Positions 6,487 through 12,249 of a DNA stretch of 12,249 nt are shown here, piece by piece. Under the pieces are notes generated by a model. It ran no database searches. It was given only the letters and a program-made list of their open reading frames with translations, and was not told the DNA's origin. This DNA comes from Planctomycetota bacterium (GTDB lineage: Bacteria > Planctomycetota > Phycisphaerae > WQYP01 > JAJZKY01). The translations under genes were made by a program, and so were the position numbers. Each line of letters starts with the position of its first letter. Position 1 is the stretch's first letter. The stretch is taken from assembly GCA_021803885.1 (NCBI GenBank), contig JAJZKY010000055.1, positions 1 to 12,249 on the forward strand, in the 5' to 3' direction.

Positions 6487-6504
6487 GGCAAACGCGGCAC
6501 TGGC

Positions 6505-8037
6505 TTATCGGGCCGATTTTACACCCGTCTCGGTGCTGGCCCAGGCGGTAGTTTGAACATGCGGTGCAACGGGCGGGAACTTCGCCGGTAGCGGATCTTT
6601 TTCGGTGGAATCCCGAAAATGAATTTTGTGCTCCACCTGCTGGAGCTTAACCATGGCCGGGTAGGTTAACCGTCCGGAGACCCGGAACAAATTCAGCAGG
6701 TTAATACGTGTCTGAAATCGCGATTGCTGGTAAGCCAGGTGTGCGGCAAGTTCTTGATCCTGGGCGGTTATGACATCCAGATTTGTAGCCAACCCCGCCT
6801 TGAATGAGTGTTCCGCCTGGTGGTACGCTGCCAGGGCTGATGCCACTTCTGTTTTGAGATTATTTTCAAGTTGCAATCCGCTAAGCCAGTCGGCCCGGGC
6901 TATAGTTACTTCTTCGCCGATGTGGCGACGCAATTGATGTGCAGCCAGCATGGCCTGCCGATATTGAGAATAGGCCGTTCGCAGATCCGCGTAAATTTCG
7001 CCTCCTTCAAATAAAGGCATGTTCACGCTGAACAGGCCTGTCCACCAGCTATCGGTTGGAAACTGTCCCTTGTATAAGAAGGTATCAAAGTTAATGGCCA
7101 GCGAGGGAAAGTATTGTTCATAAACCGCCTGCACATTTTTTTCCTGTGCCGCCACTTTTTCTTCTGCCGCTTTGAGGTCCTGTCGCTGGGACCAGGCGAT
7201 TTTTTGCAACTGGGCCAGTGAGGGCAGGTGAATTTGCGGGTTAAAGTCGTTGCGCAGGCGGGCATGGTTCAAATTAGCCGCCCCAATTAAATACGCCAGT
7301 GTGGCCCGCCCCCGTACCACGTTATTACGGGCTTGGGTCAACTGCACACGTGTATTGGCCTCATCGGACTGGCTTTGCAGCACCGTGAGCCGCAGGGCTA
7401 CGCCCGCCTGAAATTCATGGGTGACCATGGTAACTCTGGCCTGTTGCACCTTAAGGGTTTGCTTGAGCACTGCTACAGACCGGGCTTCGCTAAGGACCTG
7501 ATAATAAGTTTGTGCCACTTCCAGCAGCAGGCTGGATTGCAGATCCAGCATGGCCGCCTTGCGCTGACCGGAAACCAGCCTGGCGCTGCTGATGGCCGTG
7601 GCATCTTTAAGCACATTGACATTTAGAGTGCTGGCCAGCGGCACATTGGCATAATGGGTTTGATAAAAATCTGTGATGCTGCTGGGAAAACCCGCCGGGG
7701 CAGCATAACCATGCATCTGGAAATCCGAAGCCCCGATACCCACGTGCGGCATGAATGTGGCGAAGGCTTTGTCTTTGGCAATTAAAGCCTGAAGATAATT
7801 TTCACCACTGATAGCCAGATCTTCGTTATTGTTGTTGGCCAGACGCATAGCCCGCGAAAGCGTGAGCACCGCCGGTATTTTTACGGGCGCTATCGCCGGT
7901 TTGGCGTGAAGAATTCTCTGGTAATGGGACACCTCTTTTTTCTGGTTTACGCATCCGGAAAGCGACACTGCCATTGCCATTCCCAGCAAGGCCAGTCGTG
8001 GAGCTGCGTTGATTTGAAAATTTGTGATCATGTTCAC
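6505..8037 (-). CDS. TolC/NodT-type outer-membrane efflux lipoprotein
   Basis: The outer-membrane channel of the tripartite pump, 510 residues. The N-terminus is a lipoprotein signal peptide with hydrophobic LALLGMAMAVS and lipobox LSGC, giving Cys29 as the acylated residue. The body shows the two similar halves of the outer membrane efflux protein family: long amphipathic helices (for example YLQALIAKDKAFATFMPHVG and QAVYEQYFPSLAINF), a SVNMPLFEGG segment near the second half's beta region, and FKAGLATNLDVITAQDQELAA near the C-terminus. About 30 Pro/Thr-rich residues trail at the end. The start is GTG at 8037, because AAGGAG lies 8 nt before it; the ATG two codons later is 14 nt away. The gene begins 12 bp after the MFS pump gene, and its ribosome binding site lies in that gap. 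It is the last gene of the efflux operon. Confidence 0.92.
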   Translation of the reverse strand: MNMITNFQINAAPRLALLGMAMAVSLSGCVNQKKEVSHYQRILHAKPAIAPVKIPAVLTLSRAMRLANNNNEDLAISGENYLQALIAKDKAFATFMPHVGIGASDFQMHGYAAPAGFPSSITDFYQTHYANVPLASTLNVNVLKDATAISSARLVSGQRKAAMLDLQSSLLLEVAQTYYQVLSEARSVAVLKQTLKVQQARVTMVTHEFQAGVALRLTVLQSQSDEANTRVQLTQARNNVVRGRATLAYLIGAANLNHARLRNDFNPQIHLPSLAQLQKIAWSQRQDLKAAEEKVAAQEKNVQAVYEQYFPSLAINFDTFLYKGQFPTDSWWTGLFSVNMPLFEGGEIYADLRTAYSQYRQAMLAAHQLRRHIGEEVTIARADWLSGLQLENNLKTEVASALAAYHQAEHSFKAGLATNLDVITAQDQELAAHLAYQQSRFQTRINLLNLFRVSGRLTYPAMVKLQQVEHKIHFRDSTEKDPLPAKFPPVAPHVQTTAWASTETGVKSAR

Positions 8038-8049
8038 GATTTGATCTCC

Positions 8050-9651
8050 TTATTCCAGCACGGGTTGCGGCGGTCGCTTATGCACATCTTTTATCAGCAT
8101 CATCAGGGGTAATAGCAGCAGAAAGATCATACCCAGCAGGCGAAACGCATGAATATATGCGAGCATCCCCGACTGGGTCAGAACGTCGCGGTAAATAATG
8201 GCCTGGGCTATGGTAAGGGCCTTGGCCGGGACGGCTCCGGCCGCCACCGCTGTGGACCGTAGTTGGGAAACAGCCGTATTGTAGGCCACATTGAGATTGG
8301 TGGTATGAGCGCTCAAAAATACCTGCTGCATCTGCGATACCTGTTTGACATAAGCCACCGATAACGAAATGCCGACACTGCCGCCGATGTTTCTCGCCAG
8401 ATTGATTATACCCGAGGCCGCACTGATTTGTCCGCGTGGCATATTGGCAAAGGCGGCGGTATTGATGGGTACAAACATGAATGCCAGCCCCATGCCCTGA
8501 ACCACCCGGCAAATGACCAGGTTGTCAAACGCCGCATGAAGCGAAAGCCGGGCCATCAGTTCCAGAGCCGCCACATTGGCCAGCACCCCAAATACCAGCA
8601 GCCAGCGGATGGAGACGCGGGTAATAAGAGTGCCCACCAGCGGCATAAGCATCAGCACAACCAGGCCGCCGGGAGCCAGTACCATGCCCGCTTCCCTGGC
8701 GGTGTAGCCCATGAGCGTTTGCGCAAGCAACGGCATCAAGGTGGAACTGGCGTACAGCACCGCGCCAAAAATGAGCATGCCCAACGTCGTGAGGCCGAAA
8801 TTGCGATTTTTCAGCAGGCGGAAGTTGACAATCGGTTCGTCGGTATACCATTCCCAGATGAACGCCGCGGCCAGCCCAATCAGCGCCACCAGGCCACAAC
8901 CCACAATAAATCTGGAAGCAAACCAGTCCGCATCTTCGCCGCGATCCACCATGACCTGCAAACCGGCCAGCCCCAGGGAAAGCAGGCTCAAGCCGATATA
9001 GTCAAACTTCAGCCCGTTGCGAAATCCTCTGGCTTGATGGTGCGTGGAATCCTGCAAAATCATGTACACTAAAAACAGCACAATAATGCCCACCGGCACG
9101 TTGACGAAAAAGCACCACCGCCAGCTCAAATTATCCGTAATAATGCCACCCAGGACAGGCCCCAGCACAGGCGCCACTACCACTACAATGCCGTAAATCG
9201 CCATGGCCATGCCCACGCGGTTCCGCGGCAATGTTTCAGCCATGATAGCCTGTGCGCCAGGCTGCAATCCACCGCCGCCCAACCCCTGTAAAACGCGCAT
9301 AGCCAGAAGCACTCCAATGTTGGGAGCCAGCCCGCACAACAGGGAACTGATGGTAAAAACAGCCAGGCACAGCATGAAGTAAGGCTTACGGCCCAGCCGG
9401 GCGGTAAAAAAACCATTCAGCGGCAGTACAATGGCATTGGCCACCAGGTAACTGGTAAGCACCCACGTACTTTGGTCGACGGTGGTGGAAAGACTTCCGG
9501 CAATGTGCGGCAACGACACATTAACAATTGTGGAATCCAGAACTTCCATAAACGCGGCCATGGCTACCAGTGGCATCACCATCCACGGGTTCATAGCCGG
9601 TCGGTTCAGGGCTGCCGGTTCAATTAAGCCAGCGTCGGCGACCGCGCTCAT
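8050..9651 (-). CDS. emrB-like: MFS drug efflux transporter, DHA2/EmrB family
   Basis: The inner-membrane proton-driven pump, 533 residues with about 14 hydrophobic segments, the normal size and topology of EmrB/QacA-type (DHA2) transporters. Family motifs in order are: LDSTIVNVSLP with D39 in the first membrane segment; GFFTARLGRKPYFM (motif A, after segment 2); LLAMRVLQGLGGGGLQPGAQ (motif B region, with its arginine); and GPVLGGIITDNLSWRWCFF plus NVPVG (antiporter motif C and following). Such pumps export hydrophobic drugs, uncouplers, bile salts or fatty acids through an adaptor and outer-membrane channel; the substrate here is unknown. The ATG overlaps the adaptor stop codon (ATGA, 9648-9651), which implies translational coupling. 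The channel gene follows after 12 bp. Confidence 0.95.
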   Translation of the reverse strand: MSAVADAGLIEPAALNRPAMNPWMVMPLVAMAAFMEVLDSTIVNVSLPHIAGSLSTTVDQSTWVLTSYLVANAIVLPLNGFFTARLGRKPYFMLCLAVFTISSLLCGLAPNIGVLLAMRVLQGLGGGGLQPGAQAIMAETLPRNRVGMAMAIYGIVVVVAPVLGPVLGGIITDNLSWRWCFFVNVPVGIIVLFLVYMILQDSTHHQARGFRNGLKFDYIGLSLLSLGLAGLQVMVDRGEDADWFASRFIVGCGLVALIGLAAAFIWEWYTDEPIVNFRLLKNRNFGLTTLGMLIFGAVLYASSTLMPLLAQTLMGYTAREAGMVLAPGGLVVLMLMPLVGTLITRVSIRWLLVFGVLANVAALELMARLSLHAAFDNLVICRVVQGMGLAFMFVPINTAAFANMPRGQISAASGIINLARNIGGSVGISLSVAYVKQVSQMQQVFLSAHTTNLNVAYNTAVSQLRSTAVAAGAVPAKALTIAQAIIYRDVLTQSGMLAYIHAFRLLGMIFLLLLPLMMLIKDVHKRPPQPVLE

Positions 9652-11033
9652 CGCACCTTGACCTCCGGTACTGCGGACATGCCCGCCGCCAAGTATGGTA
9701 ATTTTGCAGGCAGGTCTTTGAAGAGTATCTTGACCGGCACACGTTGCACTACTTTCACATAGTTGCCGGTGGCATTTTCAGGCGGCAACAGGCTGAATTT
9801 AGCCCCCGTACCAGCCTGAATGCTTTGCACGTAGCCCTTGAAATTGACGTTGGGATAGGCATCAATGGAAATCGTAGCCGGATCACCGGGCTTCATATGG
9901 GTTAAATCGGTTTCCTTAAAATTGGCGATCACCCACATCTTCGGTCGCACAATAGCCAGCAGGTTCTGCCCCGTGGTAACGTAATCACCGGGTTCCACGA
10001 TCTTTCGGGTGACATAACCGCTGACCGGGGCATCAATATCGCAGTAGGACAGGTTTAATTCGGCCTGTTCCACTTCGGCTTTCAATTCGGCAATCGTGGC
10101 GCTGCCGGCCGACACATTGCTGCTTTGTTTGCCTACCTGTTGTGGAACCACATTGACTGACGATAACTGTGCCTTGGCTAATATCAAGCCGGCCAGACTG
10201 CGTGCCAACGCGGCTTGAGCAGCGTTGACACTTTGCCGTGCTGCAGCCACAGCGGCGTGAGCCTGGTCCACCATGGCATGTTTGGCCATCACCTCTGTAC
10301 GGTCCGCCACTACGTAAGCTTGGGCACTGACTGCCGCGGCACGATAGGTTTCCAGTTGGCTTGGAGTAACATCGCCGCTTTTCAGTAACTTGGCATACCG
10401 CTTGTAATCTTGTTGCGCTTTAATTGCGGTAGCGGAATCCGCCAGAACCTGGGCTTTGGAGCGAGCCACCGCAGCCTGCGCCGCTGTTACATTAGCTTTT
10501 GCTGAGAGTAGATTGCTTTGAGCCTCGGCCAGCGTGGCCCTGGCCTGGGCAATTTGCGACCGGGCAATGCGGATTTGGGCCAGAGCCTGATCGACAGCCG
10601 CACGGGAAGTTCGGTGTATCAGCGCCAGTCCATACTTGCTGGCCCGGTGGTTGGCGCGGGCAATCTGCAAAGCCGCCTCGGCCCGATCCAAGGCGGCTTG
10701 AAAATCACGTGGATCCAATTGCACCAGCGGAGTGCCTTTTTTAACAAACTGGTTATCCAGCACCAGTACCTTATTCACGTGGGCAGCCACCTGCGGGCTC
10801 ACATAAATGATATGCGCATCGACAAAGGCGTCGTCGGTGGAAACATAATCCCATGTCAACCATAACCACAGACCGCCAGCACACGCTCCCAGCACAATCA
10901 ATGCCAGTAAAATCAGCATAAAGGTTTTGCGACGTGATGGGTTGCCGCCGTTGGCCTCCGACAGCGCAGGTGACTCCTTGGCTGCGGGGGCAGCCTGTAT
11001 CTGGGTTTCTTCCGGATTATTGTTTTGAACCAT
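9648..11033 (-). CDS. emrA-like: HlyD/EmrA-type periplasmic adaptor (membrane fusion protein)
   Basis: The adaptor joining the MFS pump to the outer-membrane channel. From the start at 11033 it has 461 residues: a charged cytoplasmic N-terminus of about 35, a membrane anchor at about 36-60 (FMLILLALIVLGACAGGLWL), then STDDAFVDAH, the usual EmrA signature before the first lipoyl half-motif. A very long Ala/Gln-rich coiled coil follows at about 105-310. The second lipoyl half and beta-barrel are DAPVSGYVTRKIVEPGDYV and VIANFKETDLTHMKPGDPATI. E. coli EmrA has about 390 residues, so the hairpin is roughly 70 residues longer, which would change the reach to the channel. An ATG at 11045 opens the frame four codons earlier, but GGAG (11040-11043) sits 6 nt before the ATG at 11033, so that start is preferred. 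The stop overlaps the pump start by 4 bp. Confidence 0.93.
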   Translation of the reverse strand: MVQNNNPEETQIQAAPAAKESPALSEANGGNPSRRKTFMLILLALIVLGACAGGLWLWLTWDYVSTDDAFVDAHIIYVSPQVAAHVNKVLVLDNQFVKKGTPLVQLDPRDFQAALDRAEAALQIARANHRASKYGLALIHRTSRAAVDQALAQIRIARSQIAQARATLAEAQSNLLSAKANVTAAQAAVARSKAQVLADSATAIKAQQDYKRYAKLLKSGDVTPSQLETYRAAAVSAQAYVVADRTEVMAKHAMVDQAHAAVAAARQSVNAAQAALARSLAGLILAKAQLSSVNVVPQQVGKQSSNVSAGSATIAELKAEVEQAELNLSYCDIDAPVSGYVTRKIVEPGDYVTTGQNLLAIVRPKMWVIANFKETDLTHMKPGDPATISIDAYPNVNFKGYVQSIQAGTGAKFSLLPPENATGNYVKVVQRVPVKILFKDLPAKLPYLAAGMSAVPEVKVR

Positions 11034-11128
11034 GGTGAACTCCATTCGAGCTTCGCCCCTTGACCTGACCGGTTTTCCTGGCGGCCGCGGGGCATGGGTC
11101 AGACGGTAATCTCTCTTGTCAGTTCAAG

Positions 11129-11872
11129 CTATGAGTTCCTGTTACCCGGTGACATAGGTCGGACGGATCGCTTCCCTGCGCTACGTGCTTCCATATCATG
11201 CCGGCCCGGCGTGACTGTTGTAGCACCGGCTGGCAATATGGCATGAATCCCACCCAGTGAGAATTGAACGATGCTTTCCGTGATGCTTTCGATATCGTGC
11301 TCGCAAAACTCGGGGCGTTTCATCAGCTTGAGCACAACATTGCGATACCGGTGATAAAAAAGGCATTGCCCGATGATGCTGTTAACCGCGTGCTGCACCA
11401 AAGCCTCATCGAGCCGGGCAGGAAACGCGATACCGCGGACAATGGCCGCTACTGTTTCCATCCGCGGGCGCACGCAATTGGCGATAAAAACCTGCAGCCC
11501 GGCGGTAGGTTCGGCCATTTCCCGGGCCACCAGCCGAGTATACCATTGGGGCCGACCGCCCTGGATCAGCAGGCGTCGGATAAAATCATGGATAAACAGT
11601 TCCAAGGCTTGGCGTGGCTGATTGCGCAGCGCCAACTTGAAATGATCCGAATGAAATATTTCTGGTTGCTTCCCATATTGCAGTGCTTCATGATATAAAT
11701 TTTCCTTGTTCCGAAAGTAATAGTTGACCGCCGCGACATTGGCTCCCGCCCGCTGACAGATCATCTGCACCGTGGCAGATCGAAAGCCATGATCGGCAAA
11801 TACCTCTCCTGCCGCGTGCAGCAGCCGGGAGCGGGTACCTTCATCCGACGCAAGAGGGTGCCGTGTAGCCAT
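11129..11872 (-). CDS. TetR-family regulator with CecR-like C-terminal domain
   Basis: First gene of the efflux unit and its probable repressor. Residues about 13-60 form the TetR DNA-binding domain: SRLLHAAGEVFADHGFRSAT, then the helix-turn-helix VQMICQRAGANVAAVNYYF and KENLYHEAL. The C-terminal part (QWYTRLVAREMAEPT, VQHAVNSIIGQCLFY) resembles the CecR/YbiH-type ligand domain (DUF1956), whose E. coli relative controls membrane fusion and ABC export genes. The final 40 residues are basic and low in complexity. The ATG at 11872 gives 247 residues. A TTG at 11899 would add nine residues (MRCVDGIAA) but has no better ribosome binding site. The adaptor follows 95 bp downstream with no strong promoter visible between them, so regulator and pump are probably transcribed together from the operator-overlapped promoter at 11930-11957. 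The ligand is unknown. Confidence 0.92.
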   Translation of the reverse strand: MATRHPLASDEGTRSRLLHAAGEVFADHGFRSATVQMICQRAGANVAAVNYYFRNKENLYHEALQYGKQPEIFHSDHFKLALRNQPRQALELFIHDFIRRLLIQGGRPQWYTRLVAREMAEPTAGLQVFIANCVRPRMETVAAIVRGIAFPARLDEALVQHAVNSIIGQCLFYHRYRNVVLKLMKRPEFCEHDIESITESIVQFSLGGIHAILPAGATTVTPGRHDMEARSAGKRSVRPMSPGNRNS

Positions 11873-11919
11873 GGCCGCAATTCCATCAACGCACCGCAAC
11901 GGAACATTGTACCATCGCG

Positions 11920-11950
11920 TTCAAATACAATTTTAAAATATCTATTTGAA
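11920..11950. promoter_or_regulatory. Candidate TetR operator: nested palindrome over the promoter
   Basis: TTCAAATA (11920-11927) and TATTTGAA (11943-11950) are perfect 8-bp inverted arms. Nested almost exactly at their centre is the 10-bp palindrome ATTTTAAAAT (11930-11939). The structure covers the -10 box and most of the spacer, so a bound dimer, or pair of dimers, would block RNA polymerase. TetR regulators commonly repress their own operon from such sites. Confidence 0.6.
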
Positions 11951-11957
11951 ATGTCAA
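11930..11957 (-). promoter_or_regulatory. Sigma70-type promoter of the tetR-efflux operon
   Basis: On the minus strand a perfect -35 TTGACA (11957-11952) is followed after 16 bp by a -10 TAAAAT (11935-11930; 5 of 6). Transcription would start near 11923, leaving a leader of about 50 nt before the ATG at 11872. This is the best consensus promoter in the window and the only clear one upstream of the four-gene unit. Confidence 0.7.
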
Positions 11958-11989
11958 GTAGACCATACCGCTTGTCCCAACCAACCAAC

Positions 11990-12003
11990 CCAGCCGCGGC
12001 TGG
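11990..12003. repeat. 14-bp GC-rich perfect palindrome
   Basis: CCAGCCGCGGCTGG is fully self-complementary and follows a short CCAA-type tandem run (11977-11989). It lies upstream of the tetR promoter in the 180-bp noncoding gap before the second insertion sequence. Function is unknown. Confidence 0.5.
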
Positions 12004-12134
12004 AGAAACTCAGCCATCTACGACAGTCCGGGCGAGGACGTTCGCGATCCCAAGGATATCATGGCGGACAAGAATGTCGCTTCACAGTAACAGACAAGAT
12101 TGGCTGTGCTGCGCTTAATTGGTATGCGCCTCGC

Positions 12135-12249
12135 GGGTGCGTGGCACGTTATGCGGCCCGGCGTGGAGCGCAGCGGCGAAGCATGTAATCGTCCCAGCGG
12201 CCATCTTGGCTCAGGCGTAGAGCACGCAGCGCCAGCATGGCCTCAGCGC
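12135..12249 (-). mobile_element. 3' end of a second ISKra4-family insertion sequence (continues past window)
   Basis: Positions 12135-12153 read GGGTGCGTGGCACGTTATG, which matches the left inverted repeat of the first element at 13 of 19 positions, including the GGG end and the inner TTATG. Immediately inside it, on the minus strand, is the C-terminus of a transposase of the same family. The element lies in opposite orientation to the complete one, with its right end facing inward. Its left end is outside the window. Confidence 0.7.
12149..12249 (-). CDS. ISKra4-family transposase C-terminus (5' part outside window)
   Basis: The visible 32 codons encode AEAMLALRALRLSQDGRWDD followed by a short basic tail ending RRAA and TAA. 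This parallels the C-terminus of the complete element's transposase (AEAILALRAAWKSQDARWE): AEA, LALRA and SQD-x-RW are shared, and the rest differs. It is therefore a relative and not a second copy. As in the first element, the TAA stop (12151-12149) lies inside the terminal inverted repeat, in a matching GC-x-GCATAA context. The catalytic residues are outside the window, so whether the gene is intact cannot be judged. Confidence 0.75.
   Translation of the reverse strand, partial: AEAMLALRALRLSQDGRWDDYMLRRCAPRRAA

Larger units (their letters stand above)
6086..6504. other. Noncoding region between the efflux operon end and the methyltransferase gene
   Basis: About 420 bp with no believable gene. 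It contains several small inverted repeats: CCGCC-ACC-GGCGG (6164-6176), GACAGGC/GCCTGTC (6248-6270), GCCGGCCGGC (6375-6384) and TGCGAAA-C-TTTCGCA (6472-6486). The methyltransferase promoter must lie in the 6085-6160 end, where TATACA-like and TTTGAT-like sequences occur with poor spacing. No hairpin is followed by a T-run on either strand, so no intrinsic terminator is called. Confidence 0.55.

Noticed and set aside
8428..9072. 214-codon plus-strand open frame opposite the MFS pump gene
   Set aside because: Antisense to a clearly recognised transporter with intact membrane motifs. The translated product is His/Gln-rich with no family features.
567..12249. Composite transposon formed by the two ISKra4-family elements
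   Set aside because: The inverted repeats and transposase C-termini differ clearly, so they are not copies of one element. Joint mobilisation remains possible but unsupported here.
1..12249. CRISPR array, tRNA or rRNA genes
   Set aside because: No regularly spaced direct repeats, no tRNA-like cloverleaf sequence and no rRNA segments were seen.

Overview
The window comes from a Gram-negative-type bacterium with moderately high GC. It encodes apolipoprotein N-acyltransferase, a lipoprotein outer-membrane efflux channel and an inner-membrane/periplasm/outer-membrane pump, so the host has two membranes. A sugar phosphate isomerase of the xylose isomerase-like TIM-barrel type, a secreted HEAT-repeat protein and ISKra4-type transposases would fit Planctomycetota (perhaps Phycisphaerae) or a related group. 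That placement is a weak inference from gene content only.

Layout: (1) 1-566: the 5' part of a sugar phosphate isomerase/epimerase gene on the minus strand with its own promoter. (2) 567-2114: a complete ISKra4-family insertion sequence with 19-bp terminal inverted repeats starting GGG and a transposase split into two overlapping frames, probably joined by +1 frameshifting. (3) 2115-2453: noncoding DNA holding a 167-bp element bounded by a perfect 15-bp inverted repeat with further nested stems. (4) 2454-5227: lnt and a secreted HEAT-repeat protein, same strand, 29 bp apart. (5) 5249-6085 (minus): a class I SAM-dependent methyltransferase resembling ArsM but lacking a key cysteine. (6) 6086-6504: noncoding DNA with several small palindromes. 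(7) 6505-11899 (minus): a four-gene unit, TetR regulator -> HlyD/EmrA-type adaptor -> EmrB-type MFS pump -> TolC/NodT-type outer-membrane lipoprotein. It lies behind one clear promoter that overlaps a nested palindrome, the likely TetR operator. (8) 12135-12249: the 3' end of a second, related but distinct ISKra4-family element in the opposite orientation.

The efflux genes form a complete, probably autoregulated tripartite drug/toxin export system. The pump and adaptor overlap by 4 bp (ATGA), and the outer-membrane channel follows after 12 bp with its own ribosome binding site and a GTG start. The channel carries a lipobox, so the Lnt encoded in the same window would be expected to complete its lipidation.

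Most of the window is conventional. The points most worth checking are the nested inverted-repeat element at 2131-2297, the CCC-T frameshift site in the transposase, the TetR operator/promoter at 11920-11957, the non-canonical ArsM-like methyltransferase, and the two inward-facing ISKra4-family elements with stop codons built into their inverted repeats.
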